A DNA stretch of 53,407 nucleotides from an uncultured Eubacteriales bacterium. Its GTDB lineage: Bacteria > Bacillota > Clostridia > TANB77 > CAG-508. Under the pieces are notes generated by a model. It did no database searches. It worked only from the letters and a program-made list of their open reading frames with translations, and had not been told where the DNA came from. The stretch spans positions 1 to 53,407 of the forward strand of contig CAJKVH010000011.1 of the NCBI GenBank assembly GCA_905203305.1. Reading direction: 5' to 3'. Both the position numbers and the translations under genes were made by a program. This document shows positions 32,112-40,963 of the stretch, piece after piece. The number at the start of each line of letters is the position of its first letter. Positions within the stretch are counted from its first letter, which is position 1.

Positions 32112-34146
32112 AAATAATTCTAAATACTTCTGCTACACTCCATCCTTGAGCAAATGCTCCTTTTGGTAAAAATGGTGTTTTAGAGTCATATAGCTCTGAA
32201 ATAGATCCAATACATCCTGATTCATTTATTTCTTTTTTAAATGTTTTTTCTGTTTTCATTTTAAATTCTTCTAATTTTATTGCTATATTTTTTTTCTTTT
32301 CTTTATCTTTTTGATAAATTTTCATATTTTTTAAACTATTGTAATATAGTCCTAAAAGCCAAGGCCAAGTGATTCCTTGATGATAACTTGCATCTCTTCT
32401 AAATCCATCTCCTTCGTAGATATCTACGTAATTTTTCTCTCCTTTTGCCAATGTTTTTAGTCCATAATTATTTAATAATTTCTTTTCCACTACATTTATC
32501 ATATTTTCCGCTATTTCTGAATCTGGATCTACAACAGGATGAGTTAGTGATAAAGCAAATAATTGGTTTGGTCTTATTTTGCTATCTCCTAAAACATCAT
32601 ATAAACATTTTCTTCTTCCATTATAGAATTTTTTATTAAATGATTTTTTGCATTCTTCTGCCATTAGAGCATATTTTTTACTTAAAATTCTTTTTCCTAT
32701 TTTTTCATATTTTTTACTTAATTCTTCCATTATTTTTAAAGCATTATACCATAGGGCATTTATTTCTACTACTTTTCCATTTCTAGGTGTGAATGCAAAG
32801 TCTCCATATTTAGCATCCATCCAAGTATTTTGTGTTGTTTCTGTGCCTGACGATATTAATCCATCATCTTCAAGATGAATGTTGTTATTATCAAAATCTA
32901 TTCCATTAGAATAATTTTCTATTATTATTTTTAATTTTGGATAAATATCTTCTTTTATAAATTTATTATCTTCGGTATACTCTAAATATTTTTGAACTTG
33001 CTCAAATAATAATAAACTACTATCTGCACTATTATATAATGGACTATTATCTACTTCTGAGTATCCATTTGGTAATAATCCATATTTAATATCACGAGTA
33101 CATGTAAGTAATACATCTTTTGCAATTTCATATCTTCTTGTCTTTAACAATAATCCTTCGAATGATATTAAGGCATCTCTTCCCCAATCTAAAAACCAAG
33201 GATATCCAGCAATTAAAGTATGTAAACCAAATGTTGGTCTATATACAACAAAATTGTCTGCTGCTATCATATATAATCTTGCAAGCTCGTCTTTTTCTCT
33301 TTCTTCTTTTGTTTTATTTTCTTTTCCATTATCTATTAATAACGATTCATTATAAATGTTATTTACTCTTATAATTTCATTATTTATTAAACCTTTTGCA
33401 TCAATTTCATCTATATTTTCTTCCATTGAACATATAAATGAAATGTCTTTTTCTTCATTTGGTTCAATATAAGTTTCAAAAACACCACTTACAATATGAT
33501 TTTCTTCTGGGAAAAATCCTCTTTTTTCTTCTTCTATGTAAAACATGTTATAAAACATATCATTTATATGTTCTATGTAATTTCCTTCTGAAATTTTCAT
33601 ATAAACAGGATGTGATATATTTTTATCTATTACAAGCTTTATTTTATTTTGTTTTATTTCTTGAGAAATTTCAAAATTATGATTTGTATTCATGCTATGG
33701 AAATCTCTAAAATTAAATATTGGTGCTAATTCTAATTTAGCTTTTGAATTTCCATTTCTTATTTTGTAATATACCTCTACTGTATTTTTTCCATGCTCCA
33801 TACATATTGTTTTTGTAATTTCTGTGTCTTCCACCTTGTATTTAAATACAGGTAAAATTTCTTTTTGAAATGATTCTAAATAATTAAATCCTTGTGATAT
33901 ATAATTTTTACATACATTTGTATATAAGTCATGTTTTCTTCCATCTAATACAATACTTTCATCTAATTTAGATAAAACTAAATATCTCATAGCTGGTGCC
34001 GAAAGTGGACTAACTAATAATCCATGATATTTTCTGGTATTAGCTCCAATTATAGTTGAAGATGCATATCCTCCAATTCCATTGGTTATAATCCATTCTC
34101 TTTTAAGTCCTTTATCTAGCCCTAAGTCTTTCTTTTCAAATTTCAT
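32098..34146 (-). CDS. Glycogen debranching enzyme (amylo-alpha-1,6-glucosidase, GH133-like)
   Basis: 682 residues. The N-terminal half resembles the bacterial/archaeal GDE N domain (REWIITNGIGGYASSTIIGANTRKYHGLLVSPL). The C-terminal half is an (alpha/alpha)6 barrel with AGYPWFLDWGRDALISFEGLLL, GLLPNGYSEVDNSPLYNSADSSLLLFE, TWMDAKYGDFAFTPRNGKVVEINALWYNAL and WPWLLGLYYNSL. It hydrolyses the alpha-1,6 stub left by phosphorylase, partnering glgP at 7.7 kb. It follows yvcK by 27 bases in the murB-yvcK-GDE-holA run. The start follows GGAGG. Confidence 0.93.
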   Translation of the reverse strand: MKFEKKDLGLDKGLKREWIITNGIGGYASSTIIGANTRKYHGLLVSPLSAPAMRYLVLSKLDESIVLDGRKHDLYTNVCKNYISQGFNYLESFQKEILPVFKYKVEDTEITKTICMEHGKNTVEVYYKIRNGNSKAKLELAPIFNFRDFHSMNTNHNFEISQEIKQNKIKLVIDKNISHPVYMKISEGNYIEHINDMFYNMFYIEEEKRGFFPEENHIVSGVFETYIEPNEEKDISFICSMEENIDEIDAKGLINNEIIRVNNIYNESLLIDNGKENKTKEEREKDELARLYMIAADNFVVYRPTFGLHTLIAGYPWFLDWGRDALISFEGLLLKTRRYEIAKDVLLTCTRDIKYGLLPNGYSEVDNSPLYNSADSSLLLFEQVQKYLEYTEDNKFIKEDIYPKLKIIIENYSNGIDFDNNNIHLEDDGLISSGTETTQNTWMDAKYGDFAFTPRNGKVVEINALWYNALKIMEELSKKYEKIGKRILSKKYALMAEECKKSFNKKFYNGRRKCLYDVLGDSKIRPNQLFALSLTHPVVDPDSEIAENMINVVEKKLLNNYGLKTLAKGEKNYVDIYEGDGFRRDASYHQGITWPWLLGLYYNSLKNMKIYQKDKEKKKNIAIKLEEFKMKTEKTFKKEINESGCIGSISELYDSKTPFLPKGAFAQGWSVAEVFRIIFEKI

Positions 34147-34173
34147 TAGTATACCTCCGATTATTTAACAATA

Positions 34174-35856
34174 TTATTTTCTATTATTAAATTTTTCTAT
34201 TTTTTCTCTTCTTATTTCGTCATAGTCTTTAGGTCTTGCAACTTCTTTTTTCTCTTTACTTGCTCTATACGCTTTTAATATTTCTTCTTTTTGTTTTAAC
34301 ATTTGTCTTATTTTTTCTTGATCTTCGATTTTTTTAGGTTCTGTTTGTTTTTTTATCATTCTAGCTCTTTTTCTTTTTTCTGCCTTTTCGTCTGCATGTT
34401 TTATAGATTCTATTCTATCGCTATATTTACTTGCAAACTTACTCTTTGATTTAGTTTTCTTATCATTATTTTTTGACTTTTTGTTTTTGCTTTGTCTTTT
34501 CATTTCTTTTTTTATTTCTTTATCTACTTGAAGTTTAGAATTCATCATTAAATATTCAGGTTCATTTTGCCTATCTTTAAATTTCATGTCATCACAAATT
34601 ATTTTTATTAATGTATCTGCAATTAACATACTATTATGTCTTACAAAATCATCTTTTATAACAGACATATCTTCTTTTATAAATTTTATTCTTTTATCTT
34701 TTATATCTGATAAATTTTGTTCTACAAGTTCTGCACCATCTAAATTATATTTTTTTATGTATTCTGGTATAACTTCTCCTGTATCATATAAACAGTAATC
34801 AATAAGACCTTCTCCGCAATGTTCTATTATTGCATTTATATGATCTGCAACTGAATAATTGTCTGTAAGTCCTGGTTCTGTCATTATATTACAAACATAT
34901 AATTTTACAGCTTTAGATTCTCTAATTGCTCTTGATACTCCATTTATTAATAAGTTTGGAATAACATTTGTATATAAACTTCCAGGGCCTATTATTATTC
35001 CATCTGCTTCTTTTATTGCCTCTAATACTTCTGGTAAAGCTTTACAGTTTGCTGGGCTTAAATATACTCTATTTATTTTTGTTAATTTGTCATAAACTGT
35101 TTCTGCAATTTTTGATTTTTCTTCTATTAAATAACCATTTTCAAGTTCTGCACAAATTTTCATTTTATCTTTAGTTACAGGTAACACTTTTCCACATATT
35201 TTAAATATTTCGTTACTATCTTTTACAGCATCTGCTGTTGTTCTTGAAATATTATCCATTGCTGTAAAATATAAATCTGAAAATTTTACTCCATTTAGTG
35301 CCCCACCAGTAAATTTATAATCTAATAGTTCTTTCATTTTACTACTATCATCTACTGCAAGTGACCCTATTCCATTTTTTATGTCTTCTAATTGCCTATA
35401 TAACATTGTTTCATTATTTTCGCCAAAATTTTCTCCATAATCTGATACTGTAACTACTGCTGTTATATTACTTGTATGTTTTTTTAAACCTTCTAAAGTA
35501 TTATTTAATCCGCTTCCTCCACCTATTACTACAATTTTAGGTCCCTGATTATAAACTGTTTTATTAAATATAAGTGAATTTACATTTACTTTTTCATCTT
35601 TGTCTAGTCTTGTATCTGTTGCTTCTATAAATAACTCCATATTTCTTTTATTTATAAAAACAAGTCCTAATACTACACAAGTAAATCCTATAACAAAATA
35701 TGCTATTATTTTAGCTGCTTCTTTAAATGTAATTGCATCTTCTGATACAATCATGTTTGCCATTCCAAATGAACTAAACACAATGCCTACTAATATAAGC
35801 ATTATCCATCTTTTCATTTTTGAACTATCTTTAAACCAATAAAATATTCCTTTCAT
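34174..35856 (-). CDS. yvcK: YvcK/CofD-like protein (gluconeogenesis factor family)
   Basis: 560 residues. Two N-terminal membrane segments (~18-65) precede a YvcK domain: VVIGGGSGLNNTLEGLKKHTSNITAVVTVSDYGENFG, GALNGVKFSDLYFTAM, PGSLYTNVIPNLLINGVSRAIRES. YvcK proteins bind UDP-sugars and support cell-wall homeostasis in B. subtilis. The C-terminal ~110 residues are a highly basic Lys/Arg/Glu tail (KKEMKRQSKNKKSKNNDKK...), longer than usual. Membrane anchoring plus this tail is atypical. rapZ and whiA, frequent neighbours, are missing. Its ATG overlaps the murB stop (TAATG). Confidence 0.85.
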   Translation of the reverse strand: MKGIFYWFKDSSKMKRWIMLILVGIVFSSFGMANMIVSEDAITFKEAAKIIAYFVIGFTCVVLGLVFINKRNMELFIEATDTRLDKDEKVNVNSLIFNKTVYNQGPKIVVIGGGSGLNNTLEGLKKHTSNITAVVTVSDYGENFGENNETMLYRQLEDIKNGIGSLAVDDSSKMKELLDYKFTGGALNGVKFSDLYFTAMDNISRTTADAVKDSNEIFKICGKVLPVTKDKMKICAELENGYLIEEKSKIAETVYDKLTKINRVYLSPANCKALPEVLEAIKEADGIIIGPGSLYTNVIPNLLINGVSRAIRESKAVKLYVCNIMTEPGLTDNYSVADHINAIIEHCGEGLIDYCLYDTGEVIPEYIKKYNLDGAELVEQNLSDIKDKRIKFIKEDMSVIKDDFVRHNSMLIADTLIKIICDDMKFKDRQNEPEYLMMNSKLQVDKEIKKEMKRQSKNKKSKNNDKKTKSKSKFASKYSDRIESIKHADEKAEKRKRARMIKKQTEPKKIEDQEKIRQMLKQKEEILKAYRASKEKKEVARPKDYDEIRREKIEKFNNRK

Positions 35857-36758
35857 TACAATTCGTCTCCTAATATTTTGATTTCCTCTTCTATTTTTAT
35901 CCCATATTTTTCATATACCTTTTCTTTTACGTATTTTATTAAATCAATTACATCTTTTGCTGTTGCATTATTATAGTTTACTATAAATCCTGCATGTTTT
36001 TCTGAAACCTTTGCTCCACCGATTGATTTACCTTTTAACCCACATTCATCAATAACTTTTGCTGTAATTACTCCTTCTTGCCTTTTAAAAGTACTTCCTG
36101 CTGATGGAAATTCTATTGGCTGTTTTTCTTTTCTGCTTGATAAAAATCCATCCATCTTTTGTTTAATTTCTTCTTTTTTTCCATAACTTAATTTTAATTT
36201 TGTTTCTAAAATTATGTATTTTTCTTTATTAAAGATACTTCCTCTATATGTAAATTCTTGCTTTTCATTTGATAATTCGAATTTATTTCCATTATAGTCC
36301 ATACATTTTGTTGATATATTTATATCTTTTATTTCTTTTCCATATGCACCTGCATTCATAAAAATTGCACCACCAATTGTTCCAGGAATTCCTGAAAGTT
36401 CTTCAAATCCTGAAATGCCTTCTGTCATTAATTTAATTGCTAGTGCCATTAATTTATATCCGCTTCCAACTGTAATTTCTATATAATCTTCATATCTTTT
36501 TTCTTCATATTTTTGTATATCTATTTTTATTACTAATCCTCTAATTCCATTATCTAGTACTAATAAATTACTTCCATTTCCAATTATTGTAATTGGCATT
36601 TTTTCTCTTTTGGCGTAGTTTAACGCATCTTGCAATTCTTCTTCATTTTCTACCTTTACAAATTGATCTGCATATCCACCAATTTTGAATGATGTGTGAT
36701 TTTTCATAGGCTCATCAAATATTATTTTTTCTTCGATGTTTGTTTTCTTTTTTAACAT
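35856..36758 (-). CDS. murB: UDP-N-acetylenolpyruvoylglucosamine reductase
   Basis: 300-residue FAD enzyme reducing UDP-GlcNAc-enolpyruvate to UDP-MurNAc. FAD-binding features: NHTSFKIGGYADQFVKVENEEEL, GNGSNLLVLDNGIRGLVIK, GSGYKLMALAIK, and SGFEELSGIPGTIGGAIFMNAGAYGKEI. Catalytic regions are TYRGSIF, FPSAGSTFKR and KHAGFIVNYNNATAKDV. I chose the ATG at 36758 (MLKKKTN) after AAGGAGG. It is the first gene of the murB-yvcK-GDE-holA run and coupled to yvcK by a one-base overlap. Confidence 0.96.
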   Translation of the reverse strand: MLKKKTNIEEKIIFDEPMKNHTSFKIGGYADQFVKVENEEELQDALNYAKREKMPITIIGNGSNLLVLDNGIRGLVIKIDIQKYEEKRYEDYIEITVGSGYKLMALAIKLMTEGISGFEELSGIPGTIGGAIFMNAGAYGKEIKDINISTKCMDYNGNKFELSNEKQEFTYRGSIFNKEKYIILETKLKLSYGKKEEIKQKMDGFLSSRKEKQPIEFPSAGSTFKRQEGVITAKVIDECGLKGKSIGGAKVSEKHAGFIVNYNNATAKDVIDLIKYVKEKVYEKYGIKIEEEIKILGDEL

Positions 36759-36836
36759 TTGTTTTGCCTCCTTTTTTATACAATATATTAACATTTTTTA
36801 TCATTTTTTACAAGTAAATTATGATATTTTTGCTAA

Positions 36837-36865
36837 TTGCTTTTTTTTACATAATATGTTATAAT
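36837..36865 (+). promoter_or_regulatory. Promoter of the nfeD-SPFH operon
   Basis: TTGCTT, 17-base spacer, perfect TATAAT on the plus strand, 45 bases upstream of the nfeD start. Confidence 0.7.
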
Positions 36866-36910
36866 ATAGATGTTTGAGAATATTTTACCTATTTTAAGGA
36901 GGAAAAAAAT

Positions 36911-37333
36911 ATGTGGCAATTTTGGTTATTACTTGCAGGTATATGTGTAATTATTGAATCATTCACATTAGGATTTTTTGTATTTTGGTTTGCAATAGGA
37001 GCATTATTTGCATTAATTGTTAGTTTATTTACTACAAACATTATTATTCAATCTGTTGTATTTGTAGTTACCTCAACATTATTGCTATTACTTACAAAAC
37101 CTTTAATAAAAAGCTTTGTAAAAATTCCTAAAGCAAAAGCTACCAATGTATATAGCTTAATTAACAAAGAAGGTATTGTTTTAGAAAATATAGACTCTTT
37201 AAATTCAACAGGTAAAGTTAAAGTAAATGGTGAACTTTGGTCAGCTGTTTCAGATACTAATATCCCAAAAGATTCAAAAATAAAGGTTCTTAGTATTGAT
37301 GGAGTAAAACTAAAAGTTCAAAAAATAAATTAA
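36911..37333 (+). CDS. NfeD family membrane protein
   Basis: 140 residues: two or three N-terminal membrane segments (~5-75) and a C-terminal OB-fold soluble domain (VYSLINKEGIVLENIDSLNSTGKVKVNGELWSAVSDTNIPKDSKIKVLSIDGVKLKVQ), the NfeD signature. NfeD proteins partner SPFH/stomatin proteins in membrane microdomains; the next gene is exactly that. The start follows AAGGAGG. Confidence 0.9.
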   Translation: MWQFWLLLAGICVIIESFTLGFFVFWFAIGALFALIVSLFTTNIIIQSVVFVVTSTLLLLLTKPLIKSFVKIPKAKATNVYSLINKEGIVLENIDSLNSTGKVKVNGELWSAVSDTNIPKDSKIKVLSIDGVKLKVQKIN

Positions 37334-37389
37334 TTATTATGATATTATTTTTTTAATTTAATATATATTTTTTAAAAGGAGGTATTATT

Positions 37390-38313
37390 ATGGCTTTTTT
37401 AATAGTTTTAATAATAATCATCGCAGTAATAGCTTTTAAATCAATAAAGGTAGTAAATCAATCTGAAGTTTATATTATAGAAAGACTTGGAAAATATTAT
37501 AAAACAGCAGAAGCAGGTCTTACACTTATTTTACCATTTATTGATAGAGTAAGCTCAGTTGTTCTTTTAAAAGAACTTACAATGGACATCCCACCACAAG
37601 GGGTTATAACAAAAGATAATGTTACTATAAATATAGATACAGTTGTGTTCTATCAAATAACTGATCCAGAAAAATCAGTTTATGAAATAGCCAACTTAAA
37701 AAAAGGTATTGAATATCTTGCAATTACAACAATCCGTGATATTGTCGGAAAAATGGACTTAGATGAAACATTTGGTTCTCGTGACAACATCAACTTCCAA
37801 CTTCGTTCTATATTAGATGAAGCTACAGATAAATGGGGTTGTAAAATAAACAGGGTTGAAATAAAAGATATTAACCCACCAGCAGACATTAGAGATGCAA
37901 TGGAAAAACAAATGAATGCAGAACGTAATAAAAGAGCTTTAATTCTTGAAGCTGAAGCTCAAAAACAATCTGACATTACTGTTGCACAAGGTAAAAAAGA
38001 AGCTGCAATCCTTGAAGCAGAAGCAGAAAGTGAAGCAAGAATTAGAAAAGCAGCCGGTGAAGCTAAAGCTATAAAAGAAGTTGCTGAAGCTAAAGCTAAA
38101 GAAATCGCTATGGTTTATGCCGCAATGAAAGATGCTGCACCAGATGATAAATTAGTTCAATTAAAATCATTAGAAGCATTAAAAGAAGTTGCTCATGGTG
38201 ATGCAAATAAAATATTTATACCTTTTGAAGCTACATCAGCATTAAGCAGTCTAGGAGCTGTAAAAGATGTTATGACTGATGAAAAAAATAAAAAGAAAAA
38301 AGATAAAGAATAA
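37390..38313 (+). CDS. SPFH/band 7 (stomatin-like) protein
   Basis: 307 residues: an N-terminal hydrophobic anchor (LIVLIIIIAVIAFKSI), a band 7 domain (VNQSEVYIIERLGKYYKTAEAGLTLILPFIDRV..., DNVTINIDTVVFYQITDP) and a long Ala/Glu/Lys coiled coil (residues ~175-240: LEAEAQKQSDITVAQGKKEAAILEAEAESEARI). Typical of QmcA/stomatin-type proteins that oligomerise at membranes. It forms an operon with nfeD and ends at a strong terminator. Confidence 0.93.
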   Translation: MAFLIVLIIIIAVIAFKSIKVVNQSEVYIIERLGKYYKTAEAGLTLILPFIDRVSSVVLLKELTMDIPPQGVITKDNVTINIDTVVFYQITDPEKSVYEIANLKKGIEYLAITTIRDIVGKMDLDETFGSRDNINFQLRSILDEATDKWGCKINRVEIKDINPPADIRDAMEKQMNAERNKRALILEAEAQKQSDITVAQGKKEAAILEAEAESEARIRKAAGEAKAIKEVAEAKAKEIAMVYAAMKDAAPDDKLVQLKSLEALKEVAHGDANKIFIPFEATSALSSLGAVKDVMTDEKNKKKKDKE

Positions 38314-38316
38314 AAT

Positions 38317-38358
38317 AAAAAAGCTTAATATTTAACTTTTAATATTAAGCTTTTTTTA
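38317..38358. terminator. Bidirectional terminator between SPFH and DUF2651-like genes
   Basis: AAAAAAGCTTAATATT / AATATTAAGCTTTTTT perfect 16-bp stem with an eight-base loop. It lies immediately before the stop of the frameshifted minus-strand gene, which supports that extended end. Confidence 0.92.
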
Positions 38359-38361
38359 TTT

Positions 38362-38917
38362 TTAATATCTTCTATAACAGCCTCTTATCCATCCTGTTCT
38401 TCCACAATTAGATTGATTTGGTATTACATTTCCTGTAACTGCAACTCCGATTATTTTCATTTACATTATTATTTATACATCCACAATTTTGATTAGTTTC
38501 ATTTTCTTCACTTGTTCCTAAACAATCACTATTTATTGTTAGTAAATCTTGACTATTTCCATTATTGCATCTACAACTAATTCTTAATAAATCATTATTA
38601 GCATCTTCACATGAATTTCTTCTTCCATTATTACTATTAGAGCATTCTTCCCTATTGCTTCCCAATCTCTCCTTAATAATATTTATAATATTAACTAACC
38701 ATGCTGTTATAAATGCAATTACACTATATACAATAACTGCTACTAACGCATTTGCGAGATTTTGAATTACATCTGCTTCAGCTAAAGAAAATGCCACAAT
38801 TAAATATATTGCAAAAAAAGTAATTGAAACTAAAACTGGACATTTTAATACTTTTTGAAAAACTATTGCTAAAAGAATTGTTGCAAATGGAATAGCAAAA
38901 AATATAAGCAAATTCAT
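38362..38917 (-). CDS. DUF2651-like membrane protein with Asn/Cys-rich tail, requiring a +1 frameshift at CGG
   Basis: The N-terminal ~80 residues have three hydrophobic segments (MNLLIFFAIPFATILLAIVFQKVLKCPVLVS..., LANALVAVIVYSVIAFITAWLV), like YbeC/DUF2651. A long Asn/Cys/Ser-rich hydrophilic tail follows. Frame 1 ends with CGG and a missense tail (SCSYRKC...). Skipping the C at 38449 instead continues in register (NN-G-VAVTGNVIPNQ..., ending RGCYRRY) to a stop directly at the terminator, giving 184 residues. The tail is poorly conserved in general, so the shift here rests on frame openness, terminator position and the shared CGG. Confidence 0.65.
38447..38449 (-). other. +1 frameshift site at a CGG codon (DUF2651-like)
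   Basis: Codon 157 of the first frame is CGG (context AAT CGG AGT). Omitting the C gives AAT-GGA-GTT and an open frame up to the bidirectional terminator. Confidence 0.65.
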
Positions 38918-38981
38918 AATATATTCTCTCCTTTTGTAGTTTTTATATATATTATGAATTTTGCTTATTAAAAGTTACTTT

Positions 38982-39722
38982 TTATTCATATTCTACTTTT
39001 ACCAAAAACAATCCATAAGGTGGTAGTGTTTTTCCAGCATTTTCTCTTTTTTCCTCTTTTATAATCTTCGAAATATCTTCAGGATTTATCTTTCCAAGTC
39101 CCACATCAACTAACGTTCCCGAAATAATTCTTACCATATTATATAAAAAACCATTTCCAGTTAGCTCTATTAAAATTCTTCCATCTTCTCTTTCTAACAC
39201 TTCAGCCTTGTAAATTGTTCTTACACTACTTTTGCTACTTGTTCCACTCGCTTTAAAAGCCTTAAAATCATGTTCACCTTCAAAATATTTTGCTGCTTTT
39301 CTCATTTTTTCTATATCTAGTTTTTGTGGAATATGACATTCTAAATTTCTATATATTGCTGATGAAAATTCGCTATTATTTATAACATATCTATATGTCT
39401 TTCTTTTACAACTTAATCTGCTATGAAATCTTTCTTCTACCTCTTCTGCTTTAATAATTCTAATCGTCTTTTTTAATTTTGTATTTATTGCTATAGGGAT
39501 TTTTTCTATTGGTATTTTTGAATTCGTTTTAAAGTTTGCCACTTGTCCTAAACTATGAACACCTGCATCTGTTCTTCCTGATGCATTTAAATCTATTTTT
39601 TCTCCTGTTATAGTTTCTATTGCTCTTTCTATTGTACCTTGAATATTTAATTTATCAGGCTGTTTTTGCCAGCCATTGAAGTCTTTTCCATCATATTCTA
39701 TTGTTAATTTTATATTTCTCAT
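38982..39722 (-). CDS. truA: tRNA pseudouridine(38-40) synthase TruA
   Basis: 246-residue TruA modifying U38-40 in the tRNA anticodon arm. YDGKDFNGWQKQPDKLNIQGTIERAI opens the protein; the catalytic Asp is in ASGRTDAGVHSLGQVANF; GNGFLYNMVRIISGTLVDVGLG and GLFLVKVEY complete the pattern. Length normal. It sits just downstream of cdaA. Confidence 0.96.
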   Translation of the reverse strand: MRNIKLTIEYDGKDFNGWQKQPDKLNIQGTIERAIETITGEKIDLNASGRTDAGVHSLGQVANFKTNSKIPIEKIPIAINTKLKKTIRIIKAEEVEERFHSRLSCKRKTYRYVINNSEFSSAIYRNLECHIPQKLDIEKMRKAAKYFEGEHDFKAFKASGTSSKSSVRTIYKAEVLEREDGRILIELTGNGFLYNMVRIISGTLVDVGLGKINPEDISKIIKEEKRENAGKTLPPYGLFLVKVEYE

Positions 39723-39734
39723 AATTTCATATAT

Positions 39735-39764
39735 TAAGGACGAATCTTAAATGATCCGTCCTTA
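39735..39764 (-). terminator. Hairpin after cdaA
   Basis: TAAGGACGGATC / GATTCGTCCTTA stem (one mismatch) with a six-base loop. No clear U-tract on the minus strand, so termination is uncertain. Confidence 0.5.
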
Positions 39765-39782
39765 GTTAATCCCCCTTTTTTA

Positions 39783-40676
39783 TTATACTTTTTCTCTAAC
39801 TTTCTTTATTTTTTCTCTTATTTTTTCTATGTTAGTATTTGAAACTGTTTCTTTTTCAGGAAATCTTTTTGTAACAATATTACTTATTAATATCTTTTTC
39901 AAAACATCTTCTCTTACATCGGCAATTAATGTTCCATCTTTTGCAACTGAAATTTTTCCAGTTTCCTCTGAAACTACAACTGCAATACTATCTGATTCTT
40001 TTGATATTCCTATTGCTGCTCTATGCCTTGTTCCAAGTTCTTTTGCAATATCAGCATCACTTGCAAGTGGCAACATACAAGCTGCTGCTGCAATTCTGTT
40101 TTCACTTATTACAACCGCACCATCATGTAAAGGTGTGTTTGGAACAAATATATTTACTAATAATTGTGGAGATACTTCTGAATTTATTTCTACACCAGTA
40201 GATATAATATCTTTTATTTTTATATCTCTTTCTATGACAATTAATGCTCCCGTTTTATTTTTTGCAAGTTCTGTTGCTGCTATAACTACTTTATATATAT
40301 CTTCTTTTGTTTTTGTTGCTATATCTTTATCCATTCCAAATAATTTTGTAAATTTATTAGTTCCTAATTGCTCTAAAGCTCTTCTTATTTCTGGTTGGAA
40401 AATTATAATTAAGAGTATAACTCCCCAATTCATAACTGCTGACAATATATAATTTAATATATGTAAATTTAGTATTCCACTAAGCCAAGTTGCAATAACC
40501 AGAAAAGCAATTCCTTTTACTAATTGCCATGCCCTTGAATCTTTTACTATTTTTAGTAAGTTATAAAACAAGAATATAACAATTGCAATATCTACCAAAA
40601 AAGTTATTAATTTGAAAGGATTTTGTTGATATATTTGAATATAAGTTAATATATTTTCTCTTATATCTTCTATCAT
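39783..40676 (-). CDS. cdaA: Diadenylate cyclase CdaA
   Basis: 297 residues: three N-terminal membrane helices (~15-95) and a DAC domain that condenses two ATP into c-di-AMP, a second messenger for potassium/osmotic and wall homeostasis. Active-site motifs are PLHDGAVVISENRIAAAACMLPLA (DGA) and LGTRHRAAIGISKESDSIAVVVSEETG (RHR). The usual downstream partners cdaR and glmM are absent; a tiny membrane-peptide gene precedes it instead. Its AAAGGAG site overlaps the end of that gene. Confidence 0.95.
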   Translation of the reverse strand: MIEDIRENILTYIQIYQQNPFKLITFLVDIAIVIFLFYNLLKIVKDSRAWQLVKGIAFLVIATWLSGILNLHILNYILSAVMNWGVILLIIIFQPEIRRALEQLGTNKFTKLFGMDKDIATKTKEDIYKVVIAATELAKNKTGALIVIERDIKIKDIISTGVEINSEVSPQLLVNIFVPNTPLHDGAVVISENRIAAAACMLPLASDADIAKELGTRHRAAIGISKESDSIAVVVSEETGKISVAKDGTLIADVREDVLKKILISNIVTKRFPEKETVSNTNIEKIREKIKKVREKV

Positions 40677-40689
40677 ATTTTGTTCTCCT

Positions 40690-40830
40690 TTATTTTACTA
40701 TATATGAATAAATATAATATATGCATGTTGCACATACTGATAATATCATTAATATTGCAAGTATACTAGCCATTATTTTTACTGCTAATTGTCCTTTGTT
40801 TATTTTAAATTTATTTGTTTTTTCTTTCAT
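40690..40830 (-). CDS. Small single-span membrane protein upstream of cdaA (46 aa)
   Basis: A 46-residue ORF: a basic N-terminus (MKEKTNKFKINKGQLAVK) and one hydrophobic helix (IMASILAILMILSVCATCIYYIYSYI), ending VK. The ATG follows AGGAGG, and its stop lies within the cdaA ribosome binding region, implying translational coupling. Not recognised. Membrane insertion and possible interaction with CdaA are inference from topology and position. Confidence 0.7.
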   Translation of the reverse strand: MKEKTNKFKINKGQLAVKIMASILAILMILSVCATCIYYIYSYIVK

Positions 40831-40906
40831 TTTTTATCCTCCTATTTTTATTGTACATAAACTATTATAACACTTTTTGTATTTTTTGCAACTATCTCAA
40901 TTTAAT

Positions 40907-40957
40907 TTAGGGACGTATATTTTTTAAGGATTCCTCAGAAAATATACGTCCCCAAAT
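40907..40957 (-). repeat. REP-like palindrome acting as terminator of the nucleoside phosphorylase gene
   Basis: GGACGTATATTTT / AAAATATACGTCC perfect 13-bp stem with a 15-base loop, followed by CCCCAAATGAGGAA. It shares the CGTCCCCAAATG core with the elements at 23.5 and 30.2 kb. Confidence 0.75.
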
Positions 40958-40963
40958 GAGGAA

